A stretch of 64,000 nucleotides of DNA from positions 62,001 to 126,000 of the forward strand of contig NZ_CP031555.1 in assembly GCF_003403095.1 (NCBI RefSeq). Reading direction: 5' to 3'. Below the pieces are notes generated by a model that worked only from the letters and a program-made list of their open reading frames with translations, had not been told where the DNA came from and did not search any database. Shown in pieces: positions 26,012 through 35,535 of the stretch. The stretch is from Thalassospira indica (GTDB lineage Bacteria > Pseudomonadota > Alphaproteobacteria > Rhodospirillales > Thalassospiraceae). The position numbers were made by a program, and so were the translations under genes. Position 1 is the first letter of the stretch; the number at the start of each line of letters is the position of its first letter.

Positions 26012-26752
26012 ATGCCTGAACTTTCCAATATCGGCATAATAAGCGCGTTCGCCGCAGGCCTCATATCGTTTCTCTCGCCATGCGTGCTGCCTCTGGTTCC
26101 CGGATATATCTCCTATATCGCGGGTGGTGCCTCTCTTTCGACCAGAACGGAGGCAATCCGAGTTGGTCGATTGTCATCTCTTGGTTTCAGCCTGTGTTTC
26201 GTTTTGGGCTTCACCACGGTTTTCGTCCTTCTGGGGGCCAGTGCAACAGCACTTGGTCAGGTCCTGCTCGGGTACCGGTTCGAGATGAATCTGATTGGTG
26301 GCGGCATTGTCATTCTGTTCGGGCTGTTCATGCTGGGAACGCTCCGTCCGGCGTGGATGATGCGTGAAGCGCGCTTTCATCTTGATCTGCCTGGTGGACG
26401 TGTGGTTTCGGCATATACTCTTGGGCTTGCTTTTGCGTTCGGCTGGACACCCTGCATCGGTCCTATTCTCGGTGCCATTCTGACTGTCAGCGCCTCGTCG
26501 GCAACTGTCAGCGATGGTATTGCTTTGTTGATCGTATATTCCGTGGGGCTTGGAGTGCCGTTTCTCTTGGCAGCACTGTTTACCGAGAGCCTGTCTGTCA
26601 GATTGAAATCCATAGGACGCTTTGGGCGTTATCTCCGTGCAGCGGCGGCCTTGATCATGATCGCCATGGGAGTTGCCATGATGACCGGTTATATGTCCGC
26701 CTTTGCGTTCTGGCTGCTGGAAACATTCCCGCTTTTGGGGCGCATTGGTTGA
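26012..26752 (+). CDS. ccdA: CcdA-type cytochrome c biogenesis / thiol transporter
   Basis: The 246-aa polytopic protein has six predicted helices and the CcdA signatures: FLSPCVLPLVPGY in the first helix and GWTPCIGPILGA in the fourth, the two cysteines that move reducing power across the membrane. The ATG at 26012 gives the normal CcdA start; an upstream GTG/ATG extension is unlikely. It should feed electrons to the TlpA/CcmG-like proteins of the operon upstream. Confidence 0.9.
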   Translation: MPELSNIGIISAFAAGLISFLSPCVLPLVPGYISYIAGGASLSTRTEAIRVGRLSSLGFSLCFVLGFTTVFVLLGASATALGQVLLGYRFEMNLIGGGIVILFGLFMLGTLRPAWMMREARFHLDLPGGRVVSAYTLGLAFAFGWTPCIGPILGAILTVSASSATVSDGIALLIVYSVGLGVPFLLAALFTESLSVRLKSIGRFGRYLRAAAALIMIAMGVAMMTGYMSAFAFWLLETFPLLGRIG

Positions 26753-26879
26753 CGGGCCAGGAAGAACCTTCCAACAGTTAATGGCTTTCTTAGTAGTGAC
26801 TTGTGCGCGCTATTTTTTGCCGAAAAATTGGAAGAAAACAGCAAAGTACACGTCGTGTGAGACACTTCGAACAAAATAC

Positions 26880-26910
26880 TTGACCTTCCAGTGACTGGAA
26901 CCTTCATACT
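26880..26910 (+). promoter_or_regulatory. CueR-type promoter of copA
   Basis: -35 TTGACC (26880-26885) and -10 CATACT (26905-26910) are 19 bp apart, with the palindrome ACCTTCCAGTGACTGGAA in the spacer. This is the classic copper-responsive CueR operator shape. None of the four MerR-family genes on this element is adjacent to it, so the responding regulator may be chromosomal. Confidence 0.82.
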
Positions 26911-26940
26911 TGCTTAAACAGCAGACAATCAGAGGTTCAG

Positions 26941-29397
26941 ATGCAAAACCATAATCACGTGCAAATAAAACTTGATGGGATAACCTGCTCCTCTTGCGTA
27001 GCAAGAATCGAGCAAACTCTATCCGCGATGAAAGGTGTCGGAGAAGTATCGGTCAATCAGGCGAATGAGACGGCCCGAATGAAGGTCGACAAGGCGCAAA
27101 GGCTTGTCGAGATTGCTCAAGCGCTTCAGAAACTTGGTTATGCCCCCCAATATGGCAACGTAACTCTAAGTGTGAATTCAATGTCATGCGCCTCTTGTGT
27201 TAATCGCATCTCAAAGTCGCTTGGCCAAGTCACCGGCGTAATAGACGTAGCCGTCAACCTTCCAACTGAGACTGTAGCGGTGAAATTCCTACAGAATGTT
27301 GTCTCTCCGACTGAATTGTCCTCCCAACTGACTGCTTCCGGTTATCCATCTGAGATCAAAGAAACAACGGACAGTTCTATCAAGAATAAACAGGTTGCGC
27401 GTGAAATAGCCTACCGTACGCTTTGGGCTGCTTTGCTAACTCTGCCTATTTTTCTGACCGAAATGGGCGGTCATATCATCCCGGAACTTGCTAATGTTAT
27501 CGAAAGCACGATCGGGCAGCAAACTTACTGGACGCTGCAATTTATCTTAACAACAGCAATTCTTGCCGGGCCGGGCAGATACTTCTTCATCAGAGGTGTC
27601 CCTTCTCTTCTGAAAGGTTCTCCAGATATGAACAGTCTGGTCGCACTCGGAACGGGAGCGGCTTATATATTCTCTACCGTTTCCACATTTCTTCCTGAAC
27701 TTATACCTGTGGAAGTTCGCGCAGTATATTTCGAAGCCGCAGCAGTCATCATTGTTCTCATCCTGCTTGGCCGTTTTCTGGAAGCCCGTGCAAAGGGGAG
27801 GACTGGAGCGGCGATCCAAAAACTTCTGGGACTTCAAGTTATAGAAGCACGAGTACAACGCGATGGCGAAAGCGTCATTGTTCCTGTTGATGACCTTCAA
27901 GTTGGCGATGTTATTATAGTGCGCCCGGGTGAACGAATCCCGGTTGATGGTGTAATTGTTGAGGGAAACAGTCATATTGACGAGAGCATGATAACGGGCG
28001 AGCCAATTCCTGTTGCCAAACAAGCTGATTCAAAAGTCACAGGAGGAACCGTGAATGGTGCAGGAGGCTTCAGTTTTCGCGCAACTCGTGTTGGTGAAGA
28101 CACAACATTATCGCAAATAATTCGGATGGTTGAAGAAGCCCAATCCACCAAACTTCCCATTCAGAGTCTGGTTGATCGCGTAACTCAATGGTTTGTACCT
28201 GCAGTCATGTTTTTTGCTGCACTAAGTGTCTTGGCATGGTTTTTGTTCGGTCCTGAGCCAGCCGTTACAATGGCGTTGGTGGCAGGTGTTTCTGTTCTAA
28301 TAATAGCCTGTCCTTGCGCAATGGGGTTAGCCACACCAACCTCCATCATGGTTGGAACAGGTCGTGCAGCTGAAATGGGTATTTTGTTTCGCAAGGGAGA
28401 CGCACTTCAGGAACTTCGTTCCGTTCAGATCGTTGCGCTCGACAAGACTGGTACTTTGACGGAAGGACGGCCAGAGGTAACCGATTTTGTGGTTGCTCAA
28501 GGCTTCACAAAACTTGAAGTTTTAAGGTATGTAGCTGCTGTTGAAGCCAGATCGGAACACCCGATTGCCAACGCAATCGTATCTACGGCGCGCCGTGAGA
28601 ATATTGACGCAGACCAACCAGTTACAGATTTCACCTCATTCACTGGTTACGGCGTCCGAGCAAAGGTTGATGATGCAACTGTCCTAGTTGGAACTGAACG
28701 CCTGATGCGACGAGAACAGATTGATCTCAAAGATTTTCCTGCAGTTGTTCAAAAGCTCTCACGAAACGGGCGAACAGCATTGTACGCAGCAATTGACGGA
28801 CAGGTTGCTGCTGTTATCGGAGTGTCAGATCCTGTAAAGCCTTCAAGCAGGGACGTGATAAAAGCGCTTCACAGCCTTGACCTGAAAGTCGCAATGATAA
28901 CAGGTGACAGTCTTGAGACTGCACAGGTAATTGCAGAGGAAACTGGAATTGATCATGTAGTTGCTGGAGTGTTGCCAGACGGCAAGGTTGCGGCCTTGAA
29001 TGATCTTCGTGGAGAGGGGCGGAAGATTGCATTTGTTGGTGACGGTATTAATGACGCACCTGCTCTCGCTCATGCCGATGTTGGGATCGCGATAGGCACA
29101 GGCACTGACGTGGCAATTGAGTCGGCAGATATTGTTCTGATGTCTGGCGATCTTGGCGGCGTCATCAATGCCTTTGAAGTATCCAACCGGACGATGCGAA
29201 ACATTCAGCAAAATCTGTTTTGGGCTTTTGGCTATAACACCGCACTTATCCCTGTTGCTGCAGGTCTGCTTTATCCTTTCTCTGGAATTCTGCTCACTCC
29301 TGTTCTCGCAGCAGGCGCAATGGCGTTGTCTTCGGTCTTTGTTTTAACAAATGCATTGCGGCTCCGTAAAATTGTGCCGGTAATGCGTATGTTGTGA
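26941..29397 (+). CDS. copA: Cu(+)-exporting P1B-type ATPase
   Basis: The 818-aa pump has two N-terminal HMA domains ([11 protein letters not shown] near residue 14 and [11 protein letters not shown] near 80) and eight membrane helices. Conserved motifs are the CPC ion site ([12 protein letters not shown]), the phosphorylation site DKTGTLTEG, the HP motif (SEHPIANAI) and [11 protein letters not shown]. The YN in [11 protein letters not shown] and MALSS in the last helices assign it to the Cu(I) subgroup. It exports cytoplasmic Cu(I). The gene stands alone behind a CueR-type promoter. Confidence 0.95.
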   Translation: MQNHNHVQIKLDGITCSSCVARIEQTLSAMKGVGEVSVNQANETARMKVDKAQRLVEIAQALQKLGYAPQYGNVTLSVNSMSCASCVNRISKSLGQVTGVIDVAVNLPTETVAVKFLQNVVSPTELSSQLTASGYPSEIKETTDSSIKNKQVAREIAYRTLWAALLTLPIFLTEMGGHIIPELANVIESTIGQQTYWTLQFILTTAILAGPGRYFFIRGVPSLLKGSPDMNSLVALGTGAAYIFSTVSTFLPELIPVEVRAVYFEAAAVIIVLILLGRFLEARAKGRTGAAIQKLLGLQVIEARVQRDGESVIVPVDDLQVGDVIIVRPGERIPVDGVIVEGNSHIDESMITGEPIPVAKQADSKVTGGTVNGAGGFSFRATRVGEDTTLSQIIRMVEEAQSTKLPIQSLVDRVTQWFVPAVMFFAALSVLAWFLFGPEPAVTMALVAGVSVLIIACPCAMGLATPTSIMVGTGRAAEMGILFRKGDALQELRSVQIVALDKTGTLTEGRPEVTDFVVAQGFTKLEVLRYVAAVEARSEHPIANAIVSTARRENIDADQPVTDFTSFTGYGVRAKVDDATVLVGTERLMRREQIDLKDFPAVVQKLSRNGRTALYAAIDGQVAAVIGVSDPVKPSSRDVIKALHSLDLKVAMITGDSLETAQVIAEETGIDHVVAGVLPDGKVAALNDLRGEGRKIAFVGDGINDAPALAHADVGIAIGTGTDVAIESADIVLMSGDLGGVINAFEVSNRTMRNIQQNLFWAFGYNTALIPVAAGLLYPFSGILLTPVLAAGAMALSSVFVLTNALRLRKIVPVMRML

Positions 29398-29523
29398 TCG
29401 CGTGATTGGATTGAGAAAGAACTGAAAAGTTCTATTAGATCGTGAGTGCGTCAAAGTACCGGTAGGAGAAGTTCTTCTCGGCAAAAACCTCTCTTACCCA
29501 ATACCGGATTAAGGAGCGATTAA

Positions 29524-29733
29524 ATGACGACCTCAAGTGATGAACAATTGGAGTATGTAGTTTTGCATGCTTTCAAACATGCCTGCAGCTGCGAAAGGCT
29601 TGATATTGCCGAATTTATGCTAAGAGCCCTTGAAAAGCTTGATCAGGAGCGAACGGAACATGACACCGTGGATCGTCCATTGATGGATGCGTATCGTGAT
29701 TTGACGGCAAGCTCACAGCATCACAATAATTGA
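29524..29733 (+). CDS. Small protein of unknown function downstream of copA
   Basis: The 69-aa soluble protein (LEYVVLHAFKHACSCERLDIAEFMLRALEKL as its helical core) has a good ribosome site (AAGGAG) before the ATG. The CSC motif and His-rich end could bind metal. I do not recognise a family. Confidence 0.5.
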   Translation: MTTSSDEQLEYVVLHAFKHACSCERLDIAEFMLRALEKLDQERTEHDTVDRPLMDAYRDLTASSQHHNN

Positions 29734-30050
29734 TAGCTGGGGTGGTAAGGTCAATTGGAACACTTGAATTAACATTTCAAAGTATCCTTCATCTTTCAGC
29801 AAACCGAGTTTCACATGGCACGATTTAATTCGTGTGAAGAAGAGTTGGTGGCTTTCTCAATTGGCAACTGAATGCAGCACAGGTGTTCCATGTATGTACC
29901 CAATTAAAGAACGGGGCACAGAAACAGACTCGCCATAGGCCATTAATTGTTGCCCCAGTCATTTTATAGCCTGATCCGACGCAGGAAGTACGCCAGAAAT
30001 GGGCAATAGGTCATGTCGTGAGCGATTTTTGCCCGCAATGGACACTGCTC
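29734..30050. other. AT-rich intergenic region without recognisable features
   Basis: I see no gene, repeat or clear terminator between the small gene after copA and the convergent CDF gene. Base composition is more AT-rich than most of the element. Confidence 0.5.
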
Positions 30051-30947
30051 TTAACCCTTGATAGCCAGAATGCGTTTGGCGCCGTTCAGTACAATGACCC
30101 CGGCGATGGTGCCGATGATCAGGTCCGGATAATTGGATCCGGTCCACGCGACCAGAACGCCGGCGGTGATGACCCCCAGATTGATCACCACGTCATTGGC
30201 CGAGAATATCCAGCTTGCCTTCATGTGCGCCCCGCCCTCCCGATGTTTGGATATGAGCAGCAGACAACTGGCATTGGCAATCAATGCGACGAATGCGATA
30301 GCCATCATCACCAACGATTCAGGCTCACTGCCAAATACAAACCGTCTCACCACCTCCGCTAGTGCTCCAACAGCCAAAATTAGCTGCAGAACACCAGCAA
30401 GATGCGCAGCACGCACCTGCATTCTTATACTATGCCCAACAGCATAAAGGGCGAGCCCGTATACCGCCGCATCTGCGAAATTATCAAGGGACTCACTAAT
30501 TAGGCCAGTGGACTGGGCGACCAGGCCGGAAATCATTTCTATTAGAAATAGGAGTGCATTGATGCCAAGCAACCAACGTAAGGTACCGGCCTCTTGTTTG
30601 ATAGAGGCAGTTGAGGCTTCGGCGGTCTTGATGGTCTCTGGATCGGCTGCGGTGCTTTTCTGAAGCGTAGCACCTAGCCCCAAGGTCTCCAACTTTGTAG
30701 TGATAGCGGCAACTTCGCCATTGTGTACGACCTCCAACTGGTGGCTCGACAAGTCGAAGGACAAGACCTGAATCTCCGTAAGGCCGTTCAGGGCGAGGCG
30801 GATTATTCGTTCCTCTGACGGGCAGTCCATTTTTGGCACTGCATAAATACTGATCCATTGCTCTGATGCTTCGGAGGCGTTCGGTTCATCGGTATTCGAT
30901 GGCGGAGGTGCATCACTACCAGAAAGGCTATCACAGAATCTACTCAT
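30051..30947 (-). CDS. CDF cation exporter with N-terminal HMA-like domain
   Basis: The 298-aa protein begins with a segment of about 70 residues shaped like a heavy-metal-associated domain (VPKMDCPSEERIIRLAL, then a beta strand SLDLSS-like and LGLGATL). A CDF core of six helices follows. Metal-site residues are DNFADAAVYG in helix 2 and SANDVVIN in helix 5. CDF proteins normally carry their regulatory domain at the C-terminus, so the N-terminal HMA-like part is unusual. It is divergent from a CadR-type regulator with a shared MerR operator, and is likely a Cd/Zn/Pb exporter. Confidence 0.8.
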   Translation of the reverse strand: MSRFCDSLSGSDAPPPSNTDEPNASEASEQWISIYAVPKMDCPSEERIIRLALNGLTEIQVLSFDLSSHQLEVVHNGEVAAITTKLETLGLGATLQKSTAADPETIKTAEASTASIKQEAGTLRWLLGINALLFLIEMISGLVAQSTGLISESLDNFADAAVYGLALYAVGHSIRMQVRAAHLAGVLQLILAVGALAEVVRRFVFGSEPESLVMMAIAFVALIANASCLLLISKHREGGAHMKASWIFSANDVVINLGVITAGVLVAWTGSNYPDLIIGTIAGVIVLNGAKRILAIKG

Positions 30948-30979
30948 GACATGGTTCCACTTTAAATTATAATGTTACC

Positions 30980-31010
30980 ATTCAAAACTATATAGTAACT
31001 ATAAGGTCAA
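30980..31010 (-). promoter_or_regulatory. MerR/CadR-type promoter of the CDF gene
   Basis: On the minus strand, -35 TTGACC and -10 TTGAAT are 19 bp apart with the palindrome TATAGTTACTATA in the spacer. It lies between the divergent regulator and exporter genes. Confidence 0.75.
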
Positions 31011-31027
31011 TAGGGTGGAGAGGACAA

Positions 31028-31435
31028 ATGCGTATTGGTCAGTTGGCACGGTTAGTAGAGATCGACACACAAACAATCCGCTTCTATGAACAGCAGGGCT
31101 TATTGCCGCCGGTAGGGCGGCGAGAAAACGGTTACCGCGTCTATACCAAAAAGCATGGTCAACGGTTGAGATTTATCCGTCGCTGCAGAATTCTGGGTCT
31201 ATCTCTGGCTGAGATTTCCGAACTACAGCAGCATCAGGATGAGCCTCATCAGCCTTGTAATGCGGTCAACGTTTTACTTGATGATCACATATTTCATGTA
31301 CAATCACAGATTGCCACTCTGCAAGCTCTAGAAATACAACTCGTTTCACTAAGAGAAAGTTGCAAGGATGGACGGGACGTAGAGGCATGTGGCGTTCTTT
31401 CTGGGATCAATGAGAAAGAAACACATAAGAGGTAG
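31028..31435 (+). CDS. CadR/PbrR-type MerR regulator
   Basis: The 135-aa protein has the MerR helix-turn-helix (RIGQLARLVEIDTQTIRFYEQQGLL) and the metal-site Cys set of Cd(II)/Pb(II) sensors: PCNAVNVLLDDHI, ESCKDGRDVEAC. A GGAGAGGA ribosome site precedes the ATG. It should activate the adjacent CDF gene through the operator at 30980-31010. Confidence 0.85.
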   Translation: MRIGQLARLVEIDTQTIRFYEQQGLLPPVGRRENGYRVYTKKHGQRLRFIRRCRILGLSLAEISELQQHQDEPHQPCNAVNVLLDDHIFHVQSQIATLQALEIQLVSLRESCKDGRDVEACGVLSGINEKETHKR

Positions 31436-31730
31436 AGGGATTTTCCAGTCGACCAACCCGAAAAACCAAGATTTTACTCTTGCCGATTCAATTATATAAA
31501 CAGCAGCTTTTTTTTGGTTTTCTTACAAAATACTTCCTATCTTATCTATTCTTGGGGGGCGTAACCTTAGTTATGATCCGGCATTTCATCATAAGTTTCT
31601 GTTGATATTTAGCCCAAGGATTTGGGAATAATTGAAATTTACTTCATTTGTTGGCATGCTGACGTTGTTGTAAAAATTGATAACTGGCCTCTTTGTCCTT
31701 GTGATGAAGCCGAACTCACAAGCTACTACT
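31436..31730. other. AT-rich gap with no identifiable features
   Basis: The stretch between the CadR-type gene and the mercury regulator contains no gene or repeat that I can support. A T-rich run near 31508 might be a terminator without a convincing stem. Confidence 0.45.
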
Positions 31731-32147
31731 TCAAACGTGGAACAAGGCTTCCAGAACAGGGCACTCAGGCACATCTTTTACTGAACATTGAGCTGCCGTT
31801 TCCGCCAAAACCTGTTCGATCCGTTTCAGGTCATCAATTTTTGTGCGCACGTCAGCGAGATGGCTTTCCGTACGCTGTTTGACCTCCGAACATGTTTGCA
31901 ACTGACCATCTATAAGAGTCAGCAACCCCCGGATATCTTCAATCGAAAAACCCAGTTCACGGGCGCGCAGGATAAACCGCAACCGGGAAACATGTGTTTC
32001 GTCATACAGCCTGTAACCCGTTTTGCTGCGCCGCGGATCTGGCATCATGCCGGTCTTTTCATAATAGCGGACCGTTTCAAGGTGGCAGCCTGTCACCTTC
32101 GACAATTCTGCTCGCTTTAGTCGCCTCCCGGAATTGTGATCGTCCAT
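31731..32147 (-). CDS. merR: Mercuric resistance regulator MerR
   Basis: The 138-aa protein is full length for MerR. It has the N-terminal helix-turn-helix (LKRAELSKVTGCHLETVRYYEKTGMM) and three Hg(II)-binding cysteines: TCSEVKQ, TAAQCSVKD and PECPVLEAL, matching C82, C117 and C126 of classical MerR. It is divergent from merT with the mer operator between. It represses without mercury and activates with it. Confidence 0.92.
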   Translation of the reverse strand: MDDHNSGRRLKRAELSKVTGCHLETVRYYEKTGMMPDPRRSKTGYRLYDETHVSRLRFILRARELGFSIEDIRGLLTLIDGQLQTCSEVKQRTESHLADVRTKIDDLKRIEQVLAETAAQCSVKDVPECPVLEALFHV

Positions 32148-32162
32148 GTGATCAAAACCTCC

Positions 32163-32193
32163 TTGAGTCTGTATTAGCTACAGACTGTATCTT
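32163..32193 (+). promoter_or_regulatory. mer operator-promoter
   Basis: -35 TTGAGT (32163-32168), a 19-bp spacer containing the inverted repeat GTCTGTATTAGCTACAGAC (arms overlapping the -35 end), and -10 TATCTT (32188-32193). This is the typical MerR-controlled promoter facing merT. Confidence 0.82.
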
Positions 32194-32222
32194 AACTGCG
32201 AATCGAATTCGAGGTAAATCAC

Positions 32223-32613
32223 ATGAACGATATCAAATCGGACGACCTGTTGTCTGATGACGGGAAGCAGACAAAAAGAGGTCTGCTTGCGACTGGTGGT
32301 GTGGTCGGAGCCATTCTTGCATCCGCCTGCTGTGTGGCCGCCGCTCCTGCTTCTGATGCTGGGCGTATCAGGGGCATGGATCGGCAATCTGACGGCCCTT
32401 GAACCTTACAAACCACTCTTCGCGACGGTGGCTCTGATATTTATCGGGATGGGGTTCTGGCTGGTCTATTTCAAGACCAAGCCAGCTTGTGACGACGGGT
32501 CTTACTGCGCCCGTCCGGAATCCGCACTGATCACCAAAGCCGCCCTGTGGTTCTCAACCGTGCTGGTGGGATTGGCCCTGACAATCAACTGGTGGGCACC
32601 GCTGTTCTATTAG
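32223..32613 (+). pseudogene. merT: merT with a frameshift
   Basis: The mercury-uptake membrane protein MerT is recognisable from ATG 32223 (GAGG ribosome site) through GLLATGGVVGAILASACCV in one frame. It continues as PLLLLMLGVSGAWIGN to CARPESALITKAALW and the stop at 32613 in the next frame. The shift is in GTGGCCGCCGCTCC at 32334-32346; one extra base compared with the expected reading. The CC mercury site of helix 1 is present but the chain would end early at 32402. An open frame starting at 32257 is not a true start. Confidence 0.8.
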
Positions 32614-32624
32614 GAGAAATCGAG

Positions 32625-32953
32625 ATGAAACGAACAGGCATTATTCTGGCCGGGGCATTTGCCTGGGACTGGCTGTCATATATCCGGGAGGCTACCTCCC
32701 AACTGCGGCGCTCGCTGCCAGCGCCACAGCGCAGGATGAACAAACAACCGTTTTCGACATCGAAAACATGACCTGCGCCCTGTGTCCGGTGACGGTCAAA
32801 ACCGCGATGGAAGCCGTCACCGGCGTAGAGGCCGTAGACGTCAACTTCGATAAAAAAACCGCAACTGTCACCTTCAACTCGTCAGTCGCCAATGTGGAAA
32901 CCATCGGGATCGCTTCGACAAATGCCGGTTATCCGGCCAAGGCGCGGGATTAA
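32625..32953 (+). pseudogene. merP: merP with a frameshift in the signal peptide
   Basis: MerP is the periplasmic Hg(II) scavenger. The start MKRTGIILAGAFA (ATG 32625) is in one frame and the mature part (ALAASATAQDEQ, then the MTCALCPVTVKTA metal site and the HMA fold to 32953) in another. One base is missing in GCCTGGG around 32661-32667 (GCCCTGGG would restore A-L-G-L-A-V). An internal ATG at 32768 would give only the cytoplasmic HMA part, without export. Confidence 0.8.
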
Positions 32954-32956
32954 ATA

Positions 32957-33208
32957 ATGCGTGGCAACACCATTTTCAAAAAAGGGATCGTCGGAACAAT
33001 TTTTGCTGCGATCTGCTGTTTCACACCAATCCTAGTTGTCATGTTCGGGGCCCTTGGACTCTCTGCATGGCTGGGCTGGATAGACTATGTCCTCATACCC
33101 GGATTACTCCTGTTCATTGCCCTGGCACTTTACGGCTACCGGCAGCGAACCCGTGCGCACGCTTGCTGCGAGACCGATACACAACCAACCACCCGGAAAG
33201 GAAGATAA
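32957..33208 (+). CDS. merF: Mercury transport protein MerF
   Basis: The 83-aa protein has two membrane helices and the vicinal cysteines in the first (FAAICCFTPILVVM), plus a second Cys pair near the C-terminus (HACCETD). MerF moves Hg(II) into the cytoplasm and can replace MerT. It is intact and lies directly before merA. Confidence 0.88.
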   Translation: MRGNTIFKKGIVGTIFAAICCFTPILVVMFGALGLSAWLGWIDYVLIPGLLLFIALALYGYRQRTRAHACCETDTQPTTRKGR

Positions 33209-33209
33209 T

Positions 33210-34631
33210 ATGAACAATTGTTGTTCGACCGACAAACAGGACTATGACCTTGCTGTCATCGGCGCGGGTTCGGCCGGTTTTTCGGCGGCGATTACGGCCG
33301 CTGAACAGGGCGCAAGGGTCGCACATATCGGCAAGGGAATGATTGGCGGCACATGCGTCAATGTCGGGTGTGTGCCCTCCAAAACCATGATCCGTGCCGC
33401 AGAGGCCGTGCATGGTGCAGCGGGTGCTGCGCGTTTTCCCGGCCTCTCCGGAAACGCTCATGTCGCTGACTGGCAGTCCCTGATCAAGGCTAAAGAGGAT
33501 CTGGTTTCCGGTTTGCGTCAGAAGAAATATATCGATCTGCTGCCCGAATATGATGGCATCGATTATCTCGAAGGGGATGTTGTATTTAATGACACCGGTC
33601 TTCTGCTTGACGGCAAAAAGCTTGTTGCAAGAAAGACAATCATTGCAACCGGCACATCCCCGTCATTTCCCGATATTCCGGGCATTGAGAATGTCCCCTG
33701 TCTGACCAGCACAACGGCACTTGAACTTGATCAGCAGCCACGATCACTTCTCGTGATTGGCGGCGGATATATCGGTTGTGAACTGGCTCAGATGTTCGCA
33801 CGGCTCGGCAGCTCGGTTACGCTGGTGACACGGTCACGGCTTCTTCCCGAATCAGAACCGGAAATTGCTGCATCGCTCACTCAGGAGTTAAGGAATGAAG
33901 GGGTATCCGTTCGCACGGGCCTCACCTACGAGAGGGTTGAACGGAAGAATGATAAAACGGAACTGACCATTAATGTCGAAGGCCAAGCCGAGGTTCTTTT
34001 TGCTGAACAGATCCTGGTAACGACAGGCCGTAAGCCGAATACAAACGGATTAGGCCTCGAAACGGCCGGAATTGAAGTAAATTCGAATGGCGGAATTGTT
34101 GTGGACGGGTACATGCGGACGACGCGTCCTGATGTATATGCTGCGGGCGATGTGACCGGGCGCGACCAGTTCGTTTATATGGCAGCTTATGGCGCCAAAC
34201 TTGCGGCAATAAATGCCTATAACCGTGACGAACAGACATATGACAACACAACGATGCCCTGGGTTGTCTTCACCGATCCACAAGTTTCTGGCGTAGGTCT
34301 CTCCGAGGTTCAGGCACAGAAACGGGGCTTTGTGGTCAAGACATCTGTCGTGCCGCTTGATCAGGTGCCCAGATCACTTGCCGCCCGTGATACACGCGGT
34401 TTGATAAAACTCATTGCAGATGAAGCAACTGACCGCTTGCTGGGCGCTCAGATACTGGCACCCGAGGGCTGTGACAGCATTCAGACAATGGCGCTGGCCA
34501 TACGCTTCGGGATGACCGCCAAAGAACTGGGGGAAACAATCTTCCCATATCTGACAACAGTAGAAGGGCTTAAATTGGCTGCCCAAACATTCAACAGGGA
34601 TGTGTCGAAACTATCCTGCTGCGCGGGATAG
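33210..34631 (+). CDS. merA: Mercuric reductase MerA
   Basis: The 473-aa flavoprotein has the FAD-binding GAGSAGFSAA, the redox-active GGTCVNVGCVPSKTM, the NAD(P)H-binding GGGYIGCELAQMF and the C-terminal Cys pair (KLSCCAG) that hands Hg(II) to the active site. It reduces Hg(II) to Hg(0). The ATG at 33210 has a GGAAAGGAAG ribosome site; a longer upstream frame overlaps merF and is not the start. There is no N-terminal HMA domain, making it a short-form MerA. Confidence 0.95.
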   Translation: MNNCCSTDKQDYDLAVIGAGSAGFSAAITAAEQGARVAHIGKGMIGGTCVNVGCVPSKTMIRAAEAVHGAAGAARFPGLSGNAHVADWQSLIKAKEDLVSGLRQKKYIDLLPEYDGIDYLEGDVVFNDTGLLLDGKKLVARKTIIATGTSPSFPDIPGIENVPCLTSTTALELDQQPRSLLVIGGGYIGCELAQMFARLGSSVTLVTRSRLLPESEPEIAASLTQELRNEGVSVRTGLTYERVERKNDKTELTINVEGQAEVLFAEQILVTTGRKPNTNGLGLETAGIEVNSNGGIVVDGYMRTTRPDVYAAGDVTGRDQFVYMAAYGAKLAAINAYNRDEQTYDNTTMPWVVFTDPQVSGVGLSEVQAQKRGFVVKTSVVPLDQVPRSLAARDTRGLIKLIADEATDRLLGAQILAPEGCDSIQTMALAIRFGMTAKELGETIFPYLTTVEGLKLAAQTFNRDVSKLSCCAG

Positions 34632-34730
34632 TCTGATCAAGATATGAGAATCCTGCCTTGCGAACGCTCATCTCTTCGGAGCCCGAGAATCTTTTGCTTC
34701 CGAAGCTGGACGGGAACGATAAGTCGATAA

Positions 34731-35171
34731 TCAACAGCATTTATTGTTCTCGGGTTTCGCAATGTCTTTAAACACCAGACATTCCCGACCAGGGCCACCT
34801 GAACAGGCCGCATCACACTGTTCGACAAACCCAGTCAGGCTCTTCTCCAGCGCACGAAGTTCTTTAAGTTTTGCGCGGACATCTGTTAGGTGTGCGTGAG
34901 CAATGTCCCGAACTTCTCTGCAATTCTGATCGGGGCTAATCGACAAACCCGCCAAAAGCCGAACCTGGTTGATGGAAAAGCCGAAGTCTCGGCATCGCCT
35001 GATAAAGATCAGACGCTCTTTGTCGCTTTCGTCATAGATGCGCTGGTCGCTTGTAGTTCGACGCGGCTTGGGTAACAGACCTATGTCCTCGTAATACCGG
35101 ATCGTCGGCGAAGCAACTCCGGTCGCCTTGGCAAGGGTGCCGATACTCAGCATACCCGAACGACTATTCAT
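34731..35171 (-). CDS. MerR-family metal regulator
   Basis: The 146-aa protein has the MerR helix-turn-helix (SIGTLAKATGVASPTIRYYEDIGLL) and a Cys-rich C-terminal loop: QNCREVRD, EQCDAACSGGPGREC and a final KCC. The Cys pattern is not exactly that of MerR, CadR or CueR, so the metal is uncertain. It is divergent from two small membrane-protein genes and an ACR3-like transporter, with a clear MerR operator between. Confidence 0.8.
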   Translation of the reverse strand: MNSRSGMLSIGTLAKATGVASPTIRYYEDIGLLPKPRRTTSDQRIYDESDKERLIFIRRCRDFGFSINQVRLLAGLSISPDQNCREVRDIAHAHLTDVRAKLKELRALEKSLTGFVEQCDAACSGGPGRECLVFKDIAKPENNKCC

Positions 35172-35185
35172 GGCAAAATCTCCTG

Positions 35186-35216
35186 TTGTCCTTCAAGTTA
35201 CTTGAAGGTTTAGGCT
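35186..35216 (+). promoter_or_regulatory. MerR-type promoter for the 35.2-37.0 kb group
   Basis: -35 TTGTCC (35186-35191) and -10 TAGGCT (35211-35216) with a 19-bp spacer that is part of the perfect palindrome CCTTCAAGTTACTTGAAGG. Confidence 0.78.
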
Positions 35217-35262
35217 TTCGCCAGTGCTTTGAGAAATAGAGTCATGAAGAAGGATATTTGCA

Positions 35263-35535
35263 ATGGTTGAAGCCAATAATTCCAAAAAGATCGCCGTCGG
35301 TTTCGCAATTTCTGCTTGCGCTGTTTGTTGTGCGCCGCTTGTTATTCCGCCACTGCTTGCACTTGTTGCAGCAAGTAACGTTGGACTTACCGTGTTTGGA
35401 CAGGTCGGGCTTGGTGTGCTCGTACTTATCAGTATGGGAGGATACATTTATATGCGCCGCAGCAATACCATGCGCATGCAAAAAGCATGCGGGTGCAAAA
35501 GTTGCCACTCGGTTAAACAGGGAGAAAGCCAATGA
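35263..35535 (+). CDS. Small two-helix membrane protein, possible metal importer
   Basis: The 90-aa protein has two membrane segments, a CAVCCAPLV motif in the first that resembles the vicinal Cys site of MerT/MerF, and a Cys-rich tail (KACGCKSCHSVK). The layout matches small mercury transporters, but the sequence is not one of the named Mer proteins. It is first behind the MerR-type promoter and overlaps the next gene by 4 bp. Confidence 0.6.
   Translation: MVEANNSKKIAVGFAISACAVCCAPLVIPPLLALVAASNVGLTVFGQVGLGVLVLISMGGYIYMRRSNTMRMQKACGCKSCHSVKQGESQ

Noticed and set aside
32257..32613. merT start at 32257
   Set aside because: That reading lacks the real MerT N-terminus; the ATG at 32223 with a ribosome site fits better and reveals a frameshift.
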